Source: Nocardioides campestrisoli (GTDB lineage: Bacteria; Actinomycetota; Actinomycetes; Propionibacteriales; Nocardioidaceae). Taken from it: a stretch of 64,000 bases of DNA. A program made the position numbers and the translations under genes. Below, one piece after another: positions 46,228 through 55,134 of the stretch (positions are counted from its first letter, which is position 1; every line of letters begins with the position of its first letter). Where the stretch lies: the NCBI RefSeq assembly GCF_013624435.2, contig NZ_CP061768.1, positions 3,624,001-3,688,000 of the forward strand, given 5' to 3'. The notes below the pieces were generated by a model. The model made no database searches and had not been told where the DNA came from. It saw only the letters and a program-made list of their open reading frames with translations.

Positions 46228-47715
46228 GCCGCCCGTGCCCGAGCCTCCGGCGGTCTCGGCGGTCCCGCACCGGCAACCGGCCAGCCCGGCGGCCACCCGG
46301 TCCAGCGCCTCCCGGGCGTCCAGGCTGCGGTCGGCCGGCACCCGGTCGGCGGCGAGCACGAAGGCCATCACGTCGCCCCCGGCGTCGGTGACCAGGCCGG
46401 CCAGGGCGTGCACCCCGGTCAGCGTGCCGGTCTTGGCCCGGACGCGGCCGGGACCGGCCGGCGGCCCCTCGACGAACCGGGTGGTAAGCGAGCCGCTGAA
46501 CCCGGCCACCGGCAGCCCCTCGACCACCGCGCGCAGCTCGGGGTGCTCGGGCGAGGCGGCGAGCCGCACGGTCTCCAGCAGCGTCCTCGCCGAGATCAGG
46601 TTCTTCCGGGACAGGCCCGACCCGTCGTGGATCCGGTCGCCGGAGACGTCGAGCCCCAGCCCGGTCAGTGCGTCGGCGACCGCCACCGAGCCGGCGGCGA
46701 AGCTGCCCTCCCCCGAGGCCGCGAGGCCGGCGTGGTGGGCCAGCACCTCCGCGGTCTCGTTGTCGCTGACCTCCACCATCTGCTGGACCAGCTGGTCCAG
46801 GGGCGCGGACTCGACGGCCGCGACCTCCTCGGCGGTCTGGTCGGCGACCGCGGGACGCGGCGTACCGATCACCTGGACGCCGCTCTCCCGCAGGGCCTCG
46901 GCGAACCGCTGGGCCGCGCTCAGCGCGGGGTCCTCGACGCGGCCCCAGCCCGAGTCGTCGCGCCCGCCGTCGACCCAGAGCGGGACGATCCGGGAGACGA
47001 TCTGGTCGCCGACGTAGTCGGGGCGCCAGTGGGGGTTGTCGTCGGGCCCGGTGAACAGGCTGGTGTCGTAGCGCAGGCGCACCCGGGGGCGGGTCCCGGC
47101 GGTCTGGTCGGCGGCCAGCGCCTGCGCCGTCCGCTCGGCCAGGGTGACCACGTCGGCCCGCTCGGGGTAGGCGCCCGGGCCGACGGGCTCGGAGGCCAGC
47201 AGCGGGTCGCCGCCGCCGACCAGCACCAGCTGACCGGGTCGGGCACCGGTGACCACCCGGGTCCGGAACCGGGTCTCGGGCGGCAGCAGGGAGAGCACGG
47301 CGACGCCGGTGAGCAGCTTGGTGGTCGAGGCCGGCACCACCGGGCCGCGACCGGCGGTGAGCACCGGCTCGCTCCCGACCAGGTCGGCCACCTCGGCCAC
47401 CACGTGCGGGCCGAGGTCCTCGTCGCGCAGTCCCTGGCCGACCGCGGCGCGCACCGCAGCCGGGTCGAGCGCGCCGGGCACGACCGCCTCGGCCACCGGA
47501 GCGGGGGCAGGCGGGTCCGGGAGCAGCGGCGACTGCGCGGTCGCCGGGGCAGCCTCCGGAGCGGGCGCGAGGAAGGCCGGCGACCAGGACGTCTGCCGGG
47601 CCCCGACCGCGGCCGCGAGCAGCAGCACGACGAGCAGCACCGGCCCCCACCGCAGCACCCGGCTGCGTCGGGGCGGCGCCGAAGTACCGGTGTGACCTGG
47701 ATCACGTCGCTGCAC
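46225..47715 (-). CDS. dacB: D-alanyl-D-alanine carboxypeptidase/endopeptidase (PBP4 family)
   Basis: Class C penicillin-binding protein trimming peptidoglycan stem peptides outside the membrane. A signal anchor (about 24-40) precedes a Pro/Ala-rich linker. The catalytic SxxK is in VPASTTKLL, SxN is SDNETAEVL and the third motif is [12 protein letters not shown] at 47,715 is chosen because GGGAGG lies 7 bases upstream; ATG 47,748 would add 11 residues. Length 496 suits the PBP4 family with its inserted domains. It faces ppa divergently, as Rv3627c faces ppa. Confidence 0.9.
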   Translation of the reverse strand: MQRRDPGHTGTSAPPRRSRVLRWGPVLLVVLLLAAAVGARQTSWSPAFLAPAPEAAPATAQSPLLPDPPAPAPVAEAVVPGALDPAAVRAAVGQGLRDEDLGPHVVAEVADLVGSEPVLTAGRGPVVPASTTKLLTGVAVLSLLPPETRFRTRVVTGARPGQLVLVGGGDPLLASEPVGPGAYPERADVVTLAERTAQALAADQTAGTRPRVRLRYDTSLFTGPDDNPHWRPDYVGDQIVSRIVPLWVDGGRDDSGWGRVEDPALSAAQRFAEALRESGVQVIGTPRPAVADQTAEEVAAVESAPLDQLVQQMVEVSDNETAEVLAHHAGLAASGEGSFAAGSVAVADALTGLGLDVSGDRIHDGSGLSRKNLISARTLLETVRLAASPEHPELRAVVEGLPVAGFSGSLTTRFVEGPPAGPGRVRAKTGTLTGVHALAGLVTDAGGDVMAFVLAADRVPADRSLDAREALDRVAAGLAGCRCGTAETAGGSGTGG

Positions 47716-47874
47716 GTGTGGGCCTCCCGACTGTGTGTGCGGGTCCATTGTGCGCGACAATCACCCCCGTCACGTCCCGGGGACTGTCCTGGCGGTTCCA
47801 CCGCACAGCAGGAGAACCGCTGGTCGACGTGGACCACAGCCCGCTTGAGACGTAGAGATGACGAGGTGAAATCC

Positions 47875-48414
47875 GTGCTGGAGTTCGACGTGCTGGTCGA
47901 GATCCCCAAGGGTGAGCGCAACAAGTACGAGGTCGACCACGAGACGGGGCGCCTCCGCCTCGACCGGATGCTCTTCACCTCGACGGCCTACCCGGCCGAC
48001 TACGGGTACATCGAGAACACCCTGGGCCAGGACGGCGACCCGCTCGACGCGATGGTCATCCTCGGCAACCCGACGTTCCCCGGCTGCCTGATCGCCTGCC
48101 GCGCGATCGGCATGTTCCGGATGACCGACGAGGCCGGCGGCGACGACAAGGTGCTCTGCGTGCCCGCCCACGACCCGCGGATGGAGCACCTGCAGGACAT
48201 CGGCGACGTCTCCAAGTTCGACCAGCTGGAGATCCAGCACTTCTTCGAGGTCTACAAGGACCTCGAGCCCGGCAAGTCCGTCGAGGGCGCCGAGTGGACC
48301 GGCCGCGAAGAGGCCGAGGCGGAGATCCACGCCTCGTTCGAGCGCGCCAAGACCGAGGGCCATGGCAGCGACCTGGCCAACATCGCCGACGACTCCCTCG
48401 GCGAGAAGAACTGA
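47875..48414 (+). CDS. ppa: Inorganic pyrophosphatase (family I)
   Basis: Hydrolyses pyrophosphate, pulling biosynthetic reactions forward. The 179-residue protein has [39 protein letters not shown] and the metal-binding GDPLDAMVI, then [16 protein letters not shown] at 47,875 gives the usual MLEFD start and has GAGGTGA 6 bases upstream; a GTG three codons earlier overlaps that site. Confidence 0.96.
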   Translation: MLEFDVLVEIPKGERNKYEVDHETGRLRLDRMLFTSTAYPADYGYIENTLGQDGDPLDAMVILGNPTFPGCLIACRAIGMFRMTDEAGGDDKVLCVPAHDPRMEHLQDIGDVSKFDQLEIQHFFEVYKDLEPGKSVEGAEWTGREEAEAEIHASFERAKTEGHGSDLANIADDSLGEKN

Positions 48415-48444
48415 CCCGGACAAACTGACCCAGCACCACCCGGA

Positions 48445-48469
48445 CGCCCTGACTCAGCGAGTCAGGGCG
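48445..48469. terminator. Perfect 11-base stem between convergent ppa and ECF41 genes
   Basis: CGCCCTGACTC, loop AGC, GAGTCAGGGCG. It contains the ECF41 stop codon and last codons. No T-run on either side, but the stem is perfect and placed 30 bases past the ppa stop. Confidence 0.6.
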
Positions 48470-49323
48470 TTCGGCGTCTCCAGGGAGCCGAGCTTGTCCG
48501 GGTTGCGCACCAGGTAGAGCGCGGTCACCAGTCCGTCCTGGACCAGCATGGTGCCGATCCCGTCGACCCGGCCGGCGACGACGAACTGGACCGCGGGCGC
48601 CCCGTTGAGCCAGACCGGGACCAGCTCGAGCCCCTCGGGGCTGACCCCGGTCAGGAAGCGCAGCACCTTGTCGCGGCCGCGGATCGGCCGGAGCGCGGCG
48701 CTGACCTTGCCGCCGCCGTCGCTGAGGAGCACCACGTCGGGGGCCAGCACGTCCATCAGCTGCTGGAGGTCCCCGGAGCCCGTCGCCGCCCGGAACCGCT
48801 CGACCACCGCCCGGGACTCCGCCGGGGCGACCACGGCCCGGGGACGCCGGGCCGCGACGTGCTCCCGGGCCCGGTGCGCCACCTGGCGCACCGCGGCCGG
48901 CGACTTGTCGACGGCAGCCGCGATCTCGGCGTACTCCAGGCCGAAGACCTCGCGCAGCACGAAGACCGCCCGCTCGGTCGGCGTCAGGGTCTCCAGGACG
49001 AGCAGCACCGCGGTGGAGACGCTCTCGGCGAGCTCCACGTCGTCGGCCACGTCCGGGACGGTCAGCAGCGGCTCCGGCAGCCACGGACCGACGTACTCCT
49101 CGCGGCGGCGGGCGGCGGTCCGCAACCGGTTGAGGGCCTGGCGGGTGACGGTCTGCACCAGGTAGGCCCGCGGGTCCCGCACCTGGGCGTGGTCGACCTC
49201 GGCCCACCGCAGCCACGTCTCCTGGAGCACGTCCTCGGCGTCGGCCGCCGAGCCGAGCATCTCGTAGGCGACCGTGAAGAGCAGGTTGCGGTGGGCGACG
49301 AACGCGTCGGTCGGCTCGGTCAC
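48454..49323 (-). CDS. ECF41-family sigma factor with C-terminal SnoaL-like domain
   Basis: An ECF sigma factor of 289 residues, longer than usual because of a fused regulatory domain. Region 2 is at about 8-75 (EDVLQETWLRWAEV), region 4 at about 100-160 (LTPTERAVFVLREVFGLEY, SPAAVRQVAHRAREHV). ECF41 marks are present: linker YVGPWLPEP (77-85), DGGGK (202-206) and NPDKL (274-278). In ECF41 sigmas the C-terminal NTF2-like domain replaces a separate anti-sigma factor. It follows the AhpD-like gene with a 4-base overlap, the classic ECF41 gene pair. Confidence 0.93.
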   Translation of the reverse strand: MTEPTDAFVAHRNLLFTVAYEMLGSAADAEDVLQETWLRWAEVDHAQVRDPRAYLVQTVTRQALNRLRTAARRREEYVGPWLPEPLLTVPDVADDVELAESVSTAVLLVLETLTPTERAVFVLREVFGLEYAEIAAAVDKSPAAVRQVAHRAREHVAARRPRAVVAPAESRAVVERFRAATGSGDLQQLMDVLAPDVVLLSDGGGKVSAALRPIRGRDKVLRFLTGVSPEGLELVPVWLNGAPAVQFVVAGRVDGIGTMLVQDGLVTALYLVRNPDKLGSLETPNALTR

Positions 49324-49895
49324 GTCGTCGAGGGTACGGCGAGCGGCAGCTCGCAGACGTCCGAGTAGCCCTGGCTGGCCAGCCCCATCGCGGAGTTGAA
49401 CCGGGACCGCTGGTTCTCCACCGCGACCATCATCGTCAGCTCGACCACCGCCGCGTGACCGAGCGCCTCGTCCAGGCGGGCGACCATCTCGTCGGTCACC
49501 GTCGGTGGCGTGGCGGTCATCGCCTCGGCGTACTTCATGACGTCGCGCTCGAGGTCGGTGAAGGCCGTCGAGTCGCGCCAGCGCGGCACCTCGCGGACCT
49601 TCGCCAGGTCCAGCCCCTCCTCACGGGCCATGAAGTAGCCGAAGTCCAGGCACCAGGAGCAGCCGATGCTGCCTGCCGACGCCATCACGGCATAGGTCTT
49701 GAGGTGTGCGTCGAGCGCCGACCACGAGGCGACCTTGCGCTCGAAGCCGAAGACCGCGCGCAGCACCGCACGGTTGTGCCACAGCACGTAGGCGTTGTCG
49801 GGCACCTGGCCCCACATCCGCCGGGCGACGCGGGTCATCACCGCGCCGTAGGCGCCGTCGGGCCGGGCCTCGGGGATCCGGAAGCTGCTGGACAT
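49320..49895 (-). CDS. Carboxymuconolactone decarboxylase/AhpD-like protein (ECF41 partner)
   Basis: A 191-residue all-helical AhpD-like protein with the redox pair GCSWC (Cys79, Cys82) inside SIGCSWCLDFGYFMARE. Family members act as peroxidase partners or decarboxylases; in ECF41 loci this type of gene is the usual target of the sigma factor. AGGAGGAGAG lies right before the ATG. An ECF41-like promoter is placed about 55-80 bases upstream. Signal sensed is unknown. Confidence 0.9.
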   Translation of the reverse strand: MSSSFRIPEARPDGAYGAVMTRVARRMWGQVPDNAYVLWHNRAVLRAVFGFERKVASWSALDAHLKTYAVMASAGSIGCSWCLDFGYFMAREEGLDLAKVREVPRWRDSTAFTDLERDVMKYAEAMTATPPTVTDEMVARLDEALGHAAVVELTMMVAVENQRSRFNSAMGLASQGYSDVCELPLAVPSTT

Positions 49896-49949
49896 CTCTC
49901 TCCTCCTGCCGTCGCGGCCGACCGCTCGTCGGCCGGTCCTCGACAGGGA

Positions 49950-49976
49950 GACACCGCCCGGGCGGGATCTGTGACA
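49950..49976 (-). promoter_or_regulatory. ECF41-type promoter for the AhpD-like/sigma operon
   Basis: On the minus strand TGTCACA (49,976-49,970), a 16-base spacer, then TGTC (49,953-49,950). The published ECF41 consensus, as I recall it, is TGTCACA-N16-CGTC, so only one base differs. A GGCCGAC/GTCGGCC hairpin lies in the predicted leader. Confidence 0.65.
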
Positions 49977-50001
49977 CCCACCGGCGGAGGAGGGGCCGCA
50001 G

Positions 50002-50547
50002 TCAGCCCAGGGAGCGCAGGAAGAGCTCGGTCGCCTCGGCGACGGCGTACTGGATCTCCGCCGACCGCACCGCGTCCCTGGTGCCCATCGAGTGGTCCGC
50101 GTCCGGGATCTCCAGGACGTCGCAGCCGCCCCGGAGCAGGCGCTCGGCGACCTCGGCGTCCCACAGCTCGTCGACCAGCCCGCCGACCACCAGCTGGCGG
50201 GCCGGGTTGGCGGCGATCGCGTCGGCCACCTCCGGCACCGTGAGCAGCGGGGTGAGCCAGATCGCCGGGACGCCGCGCTCGGCGGCGTACGACGCGGCGC
50301 GAGTGCCCAGCGACTTCCCGACGAGCAGCGCGGGCTCGGCGCCGCCCTCCTGGGCCACCGCCTCCTCGACGTGCCTGCGCACCCAGGAGTCCGCCTCGTC
50401 CTCCGACGGCGTGGTCGGGTCGCTCGCCCACGCGACCGCCCGGGCGGCGAAGTCGTGCTGGACCAGCGCCTGGCGGGCGAAGTGGAGGAGCGGGGCGGCG
50501 GGCGGGTAGCCCCGGCCCGGGAGGACCAGGGCGAGCCCTCGGCTCAT
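50002..50547 (-). CDS. Small alpha/beta-hydrolase-fold protein
   Basis: A 181-residue hydrolase. LALVLPGRGYPPAAPLL is the first strand and oxyanion region, LLVGKSLGTRAASYAA holds the nucleophile Ser in GKSLG, and EIPDADHSMGTRD supplies the His (and near Asp). Similar short proteins are annotated as dienelactone-hydrolase-like; substrate unknown. ATG at 50,547 overlaps the acyl-CoA dehydrogenase stop, so both are in one operon. Confidence 0.8.
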   Translation of the reverse strand: MSRGLALVLPGRGYPPAAPLLHFARQALVQHDFAARAVAWASDPTTPSEDEADSWVRRHVEEAVAQEGGAEPALLVGKSLGTRAASYAAERGVPAIWLTPLLTVPEVADAIAANPARQLVVGGLVDELWDAEVAERLLRGGCDVLEIPDADHSMGTRDAVRSAEIQYAVAEATELFLRSLG

Positions 50548-52559
50548 CCGTCGACCCCCACGGCCTCGTGCGCGAGCAGCTCCTCGGAGCGGAGCATCTC
50601 CCGCGGGATGCCGAAGGCGTCGACCAGGTCCGAGGCGAGCGGCCGCACCTTGCGGCACAGGCTGTTGACCTCGCGGGTGATCGCCTTGCTCCGGGCGATG
50701 GAGAGCCGTCCGTGCTCCATGAACCAGGCCCGGTCGGACTCGATCGTGGTGAGCGCGTAGAGGTCGCAGAGCAGGTTGAGCGCGACCTTGTTGTCGCTGT
50801 CGGGCAGCGCGGCGGTCTTGGCGACGAACGCCTCGAGCACCAGCCGGTCCATGTGCGCCCGGGCGGCCGCGATCACGTGGTCCTGCACCTCGGAGAAGAC
50901 GTCGCCGGGGTTGCCGCCGTTGTCCACGCCCGCCTTGAGCCGCCGGGCGACCCCGCCGAGCATGTGCTCCTCGCGGTACCGGAGCATGGCGACCTGGTAC
51001 TGCGGGTCCAGCAGCCCCGCCTCCTGGTCCCAGTCGTCCCCGCCGGGCAGCACGTCCTTGATCCGCTCGAGCAGCTTGCGTGCGGCGGTCTTCTCCAGCA
51101 CCGTCTCCACGGCCAGGCCCGCGACGAACCGGACCATGCCGAACTGGTCCATCTCCTCGAACTCGCCGGCGTAGTCGGTGAGCAGGCCCTTGGCCACCAG
51201 CTGGAGCAGGACGTGGTTGTCGCCCTCGAAGGTGGTGAAGACGTCGGTGTCGGCCTTGAGCGCGTGGAAGCGGTTGGTGGACAGGTAGCCCGCGCCGCCG
51301 CAGGCCTCGCGGCACTCCTGGATGGTCCGGGTGGCGTGCCAGGTGCCGAGCGCCTTGGTGCCCGCGGCCCGCGACTCCAGCAGCCGCCGGTTCTCGGGGT
51401 CGTCGGTGATCCCGGAGAAGACGTCGTGCAGCTGCTCGGCGACCACCTCCTGGGCGAAGTGCAGGGCGTAGTTCTGGGCCAGCAGCGGCAGCAGCCGGCG
51501 CTGGTGCATCCCGTAGTCGAGCAGCAACTGCTCGGAGTCGGGGTCGGCGGCCTCGAACTGGCGGCGGTGGTCGGCGTACTTGATCGCGATCGCCAGCGCC
51601 ACCTTGGCGGCGTTGATCCCCGCGCCGCCGACCGAGACCCGGCCCTGGACCAGGGTGCCGAGCATGGTGAAGAACCGGCGGCCCGGGCTCTCGATCTCGC
51701 TGCTGTAGACGCCGTCCTCGCTGACGTCGGCGAACCGGTTGAGCAGGTGGGTACGCGGCACCCGGACCTGGTCGAACCAGAACCGGCCGTTGTCCACGCC
51801 GTTGAGGCCCATCTTGGGCCCGCAGTCCTCGATCCGGACACCGGGCGCGGGCTCGCCGTCGACCCGGACCGGGACGACGAACGCGTGCACACCGTGCCGC
51901 TCGCCGGCGACCTCGAGCTGGGCGAAGACCACCGCCAGCTCGGCGTGCCGGGCGGCGTTGCCGATGTAGTCCTTGCGGGAGGCCTCGTCGGGCGTGCTGA
52001 TCACGAACTCAGCCGTCTCCGGGTCGTAGACCGCGACCGTGCCGAGCGCCTGCACGTTGGAGCCGTGGCCGGTCTCGGTCATCGCGAACGAGCCCATCAG
52101 CCGCCCGGCGATGATGTCGGCCATCCAGCGGTCGTGGTGCTCCTTGGTGCCGAGCTGGAGGATCGCGCCGCCGAACAGACCGAACTGCACGCCCACCTTG
52201 ACCAGGACCGAGAGGTCGCCGAAGGCGAGCGTCTCGAAGGCCGCGATCGAGGCGCCGACGTCGCCGCCACCGCCGTACTCGACGGGGAGGCCCATCCCGG
52301 TCTGGCCGGTCCCGGCGAGCTCCACCACGACGTCCTTGACCCGCTCGCGGAACGCGTCGGAGTCCAGCTCCTCGGCATCCGTGAGCACGTCGGCGTACCG
52401 GACCAGGTTGTCGCGGACCAGCTGGCGCACTCCGCCGTACCGGCCGTCGAGCAGCCGGGTCATCGCCTCGACGTCGACGTCGGGCTGGCGGTAGCCGTCG
52501 TCGGAGACGGACTCCTCGGCTGCGGCGGCCTGGGCGGGGGTGACGGTCTCGGCGCTCAT
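50544..52559 (-). CDS. Acyl-CoA dehydrogenase/oxidase-like flavoenzyme
   Basis: A 671-residue member of the long ACAD/ACOX group. The N-terminal and middle domains show GSFAMTETGHGSNVQALGT (FAD-binding) and EDCGPKMGLNGVDNGRFWFD; the helical domain shows QGRVSVGGAGINAAKVALAI, QECREACGGAGYLSTNR and DTDVFTTFEGDNHVLLQLVA with the Glu base region typical of acyl-CoA oxidases. Extra C-terminal helical sequence (about 470-671) matches oxidase-like length. Predicted to start beta-oxidation of a fatty or branched acyl-CoA. The ATG follows TACCGT by 6 bases. Confidence 0.88.
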   Translation of the reverse strand: MSAETVTPAQAAAAEESVSDDGYRQPDVDVEAMTRLLDGRYGGVRQLVRDNLVRYADVLTDAEELDSDAFRERVKDVVVELAGTGQTGMGLPVEYGGGGDVGASIAAFETLAFGDLSVLVKVGVQFGLFGGAILQLGTKEHHDRWMADIIAGRLMGSFAMTETGHGSNVQALGTVAVYDPETAEFVISTPDEASRKDYIGNAARHAELAVVFAQLEVAGERHGVHAFVVPVRVDGEPAPGVRIEDCGPKMGLNGVDNGRFWFDQVRVPRTHLLNRFADVSEDGVYSSEIESPGRRFFTMLGTLVQGRVSVGGAGINAAKVALAIAIKYADHRRQFEAADPDSEQLLLDYGMHQRRLLPLLAQNYALHFAQEVVAEQLHDVFSGITDDPENRRLLESRAAGTKALGTWHATRTIQECREACGGAGYLSTNRFHALKADTDVFTTFEGDNHVLLQLVAKGLLTDYAGEFEEMDQFGMVRFVAGLAVETVLEKTAARKLLERIKDVLPGGDDWDQEAGLLDPQYQVAMLRYREEHMLGGVARRLKAGVDNGGNPGDVFSEVQDHVIAAARAHMDRLVLEAFVAKTAALPDSDNKVALNLLCDLYALTTIESDRAWFMEHGRLSIARSKAITREVNSLCRKVRPLASDLVDAFGIPREMLRSEELLAHEAVGVDG

Positions 52560-52565
52560 GCCTCG

Positions 52566-52643
52566 ACGGTACCCACGAGTAGGTAGGGCGATTCACCGCT
52601 CGGGAGTGGTCTGTACCGCCCTGTCCGGGCCGGTCGGTAACCT
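52566..52643. promoter_or_regulatory. Divergent -10 elements between acyl-CoA dehydrogenase and sulfotransferase
   Basis: Minus strand TACCGT (52,571-52,566), 6 bases before the dehydrogenase ATG. Plus strand TAACCT (52,638-52,643), 7 bases before the sulfotransferase GTG. Both look leaderless. Confidence 0.4.
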
Positions 52644-52650
52644 CGCCCTC

Positions 52651-53538
52651 GTGACTCCTCCCCGTCCCGAGCCCGAGGAGACCCCCTTCGGTCGGCTGGG
52701 CTACAACTTCTCGATCGTCGGGGCCCAGAAGTCGGGCACCTCCACGCTCTCGGGGACCATCAGCCAGCACCCGCTGGTCTGCCGGCCCCCGCGCAAGGAG
52801 GCGCACTTCTTCAACGACGAGGAGTACGACTGGGAGCACCCCGACTACGCGCGCGACTACACCGCGCCGAAGCGGGCGGCGATCCACACCATGGTGGGCG
52901 ACTCCACGCCGGTCTACCTGATGTGGCCCCGGGCGCTGGAGCGGATGGCCGCCTACAAGCCGGACATGCCGCTGATCGCGATCTTCCGCGACCCCCTCGA
53001 GCGGCTCTTCTCGCACTGGACGATGCTGCGCACCCGCCACCCCGCCTGGCCCGACTGGCCGGGCTTCCTCACCGAGTTCCGGCCCACCTCGTTCCCCACC
53101 ACGCTGCCCGAGGGCGTGCGGCCGATGCGCTACAAGCACCTGTCGGGGATCGCCCGCGGCTACTACGGCGGCCAGCTCGAGCACGGCTTCACCGTCTTCG
53201 ACCGCGAGCAGTGGCTGCTGCTGGAGTTCCGGCAGATGCTGGCCGACTACGACACGGTCGTCGACCGGGTCACCGACCACCTCGGCCTGCCGCGCTTCGA
53301 GCAGCGGCCGCCGCTCCGCAACCGGTACGCCGGGGCCGAGCAGGTGCCCGGCACCGCCCCGACCGCCGAGGACCTGGCGGGCCTGGCCGACCTGTACGCC
53401 GAGGACCTGGCGCTCTTCACCCGGCTCTCCGGGATCGACACCTCGCACTGGCCGACCACCCGGATCCTCGACGGGTCCCTGGACCCGGGCGAGCTGGCCT
53501 CCCGCTTCGCCACCCGGGTCTCCCCCGCGCCGCAGTAG
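52651..53538 (+). CDS. Sulfotransferase domain protein
   Basis: A 295-residue PAPS-dependent sulfotransferase of the heparan-type (NDST-like) group. FSIVGAQKSGTSTLSGTISQ is the 5'-phosphosulfate loop, PPRKEAHFFNDEEYDW follows, and IAIFRDPLERLFSHWTMLR is the 3'-phosphate-binding motif. LLLEFRQMLADY and the C-terminal FRxL-like end also fit. GTG at 52,651 is used. Monocistronic and convergent with the NlpC/P60 gene, with only 4 bases between stops. Acceptor unknown. Confidence 0.88.
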   Translation: MTPPRPEPEETPFGRLGYNFSIVGAQKSGTSTLSGTISQHPLVCRPPRKEAHFFNDEEYDWEHPDYARDYTAPKRAAIHTMVGDSTPVYLMWPRALERMAAYKPDMPLIAIFRDPLERLFSHWTMLRTRHPAWPDWPGFLTEFRPTSFPTTLPEGVRPMRYKHLSGIARGYYGGQLEHGFTVFDREQWLLLEFRQMLADYDTVVDRVTDHLGLPRFEQRPPLRNRYAGAEQVPGTAPTAEDLAGLADLYAEDLALFTRLSGIDTSHWPTTRILDGSLDPGELASRFATRVSPAPQ

Positions 53539-53542
53539 GGAA

Positions 53543-54934
53543 TCAGGGGCGGGCGTAGAAGTTCGGCGTGCGCCAGTAGTACATCGACTCCTTGACCACG
53601 GGGCGACCGGTGCGCGGCGCGTGCACGATCATCCCGTCGCCCACGTAGAGCGCGACGTGGTAGATCGACGACGGGCTGGACGACGAGCCCCAGAAGACGA
53701 GGTCGCCCGGAGCCAGCTCGGAGGGGCGCACCGGCGTCGAGGCGGCGTACTGGCCCGCCGAGTAGTGCGGCAGCCGCACCCCGCCGGACGCCCAGGCCAT
53801 CGCCGTGAGCCCCGAGCAGTCCCAGGCGTCCGGGCCAGCCGCGCCCCAGCGGTAGGGCTCGCCCAGCTGGGCGGTGGCGAACGCGATGGCGGCGCGCGCC
53901 CCCGTCGGGGAGGCGGGTGGCGGACTCGGTGCCGGCGTGGGCGTGGGGCTGGGCGCCGGAGCCGGGGTCGGCGGCGGAGTCGGGGTCGGCGTCGGTGTGG
54001 GGGTGGGCGTGGGCGTCGGGGTCCGGGTGGGCGTCGGCACCGGCGTCGGGGCCGCCGTCCGGGTGGGCGTGGGCGCAGGCGTCGGGGTCGGCACGACCAC
54101 CTGCTGCTCGCGCGCGAGCCTGGCCGCCTCCTGGCGGCGCCGCTCCTCGGCCCGGGCGACCGCACGAGCCGCTCGCTCCTCGAGCGCGGTCTGCCGCTGC
54201 GCGGCCAGCGCCACACTGACCCCCTGCAGCTGCGCGAGCTCGGAGACCAGGCTGCTGCGCCGCTCCTCGATCGCGGCGGCCTCCTGTGCGGCGGCCGCCA
54301 GGGTGGCCTGGGCCGACTCCTGCGCGGCGCGCGCCTCGTCGGCGAGGGACTCGGCGTGCTCCTGCGCCCGGTCGGCCGAGGCGAGGGCGGACTCGCTCAG
54401 CACGGCGGAGGCCCGGAACCGGTCGTAGGAGCCCTCGAGTGCGTCCACGGCGGTCTCCGCGGTGATGGCGCGCTGCAGGTAGGTCTCGATGCCGTTCGAC
54501 TCGACCATCGCGGCGAGCGACTCCACCTGGGGCGCGGACTGGTAGGAGCCGACGAGCGTCTCCCGGTACGCCGCCTGCTGGGCGTCGAGCTGCGCGGTCG
54601 CCGCGTCGGCTGCCGCCCGGGCGGCCCGGGCGGACCGCTTTGCCTCCCGCAGCTCCCAGGCCGTCCGGTTCGCCTGCTCCGCGGCCTGGGCCGCCCGGAT
54701 GGACGAGGCGTCCAGCTCCTGGCGGGCCAGAGCCAGGTCGGCGCGGACCGCGGCCACGCCGCGGGCGGCGGCTCCGGCGGCCTGCTCGGCCGTGGCCACC
54801 TCCTCGGCCGAGGGGGCCGGCAGGTCGACCGTGCGCGCCGGGCCGAGCGCGCCGGCCGGGGCGGCGAGCGCGACCACGAGCGCCGCGATCGCCGGCACCG
54901 TGTGTCGTGCCTTGAGCTGTCGTCGTGAGCGCAC
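53543..54934 (-). CDS. Secreted NlpC/P60 peptidoglycan endopeptidase with coiled coil (RipA-like)
   Basis: Cell-wall hydrolase of 463 residues. Signal peptide at about 10-30, long Ala/Glu-rich coiled coil (about 40-270), a Pro/Thr linker made of TP repeats (about 278-340), and the C-terminal NlpC/P60 cysteine peptidase. Catalytic residues are Cys373 in WDCSGL, His426 in IYHVALYVG and His438 in VHAPRTG. Homologues cut the peptide D-Glu-mDAP bond and help daughter cells separate. GTG start with GGGG upstream. The upstream region carries a leader hairpin and two GTCACA motifs. Confidence 0.93.
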   Translation of the reverse strand: MRSRRQLKARHTVPAIAALVVALAAPAGALGPARTVDLPAPSAEEVATAEQAAGAAARGVAAVRADLALARQELDASSIRAAQAAEQANRTAWELREAKRSARAARAAADAATAQLDAQQAAYRETLVGSYQSAPQVESLAAMVESNGIETYLQRAITAETAVDALEGSYDRFRASAVLSESALASADRAQEHAESLADEARAAQESAQATLAAAAQEAAAIEERRSSLVSELAQLQGVSVALAAQRQTALEERAARAVARAEERRRQEAARLAREQQVVVPTPTPAPTPTRTAAPTPVPTPTRTPTPTPTPTPTPTPTPPPTPAPAPSPTPTPAPSPPPASPTGARAAIAFATAQLGEPYRWGAAGPDAWDCSGLTAMAWASGGVRLPHYSAGQYAASTPVRPSELAPGDLVFWGSSSSPSSIYHVALYVGDGMIVHAPRTGRPVVKESMYYWRTPNFYARP

Positions 54935-54992
54935 GCCGTCGTTCCCCTGCCTGCCCTGCCTCAGCCGGGCGGCGGGTCACCGACGCGGCTGC

Positions 54993-55088
54993 GTCTCGGG
55001 CGGCTTCCCCACCGCCCGAGACACAGCAGACACGTTAGTGCGCTTTCGTCACATAAGGAACAGAAAACTTCAGAAACTTGCGTCACAT
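54993..55088 (-). promoter_or_regulatory. NlpC/P60 gene leader hairpin and two GTCACA-type direct repeats
   Basis: A perfect 11-base stem GTCTCGGGCGG/CCGCCCGAGAC (54,993-55,022) lies in the predicted leader, about 60 bases before the GTG. Upstream, CGTCACAT occurs twice as direct repeats (55,047-55,054 and 55,081-55,088). MtrA sites in mycobacteria are described as GTCACA direct repeats, including at ripA. TAACGT near 55,035 on the minus strand may be the -10. Confidence 0.45.
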
Positions 55089-55134
55089 CGGCGTGTCGCC
55101 TTGACGAATGACATCGTTGTAATTCGGCCGCGAG

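Noticed and set aside
44129..47650. Single minus-strand frame of about 1,170 codons joining tilS with sequence upstream
   Set aside because: Only the last 339 codons match TilS; the rest overlaps the metalloprotease and dacB genes in another frame and has no domain.
53900..54110. TP dipeptide and matching DNA repeats as a mobile or unstable element
   Set aside because: They encode the Pro/Thr linker of the NlpC/P60 protein, a common feature of secreted actinobacterial proteins.
54935..55040. ydaO-type c-di-AMP riboswitch before the NlpC/P60 gene
   Set aside because: A strong hairpin is present but the conserved ydaO core blocks could not be matched by eye; kept only as a test in the findings.
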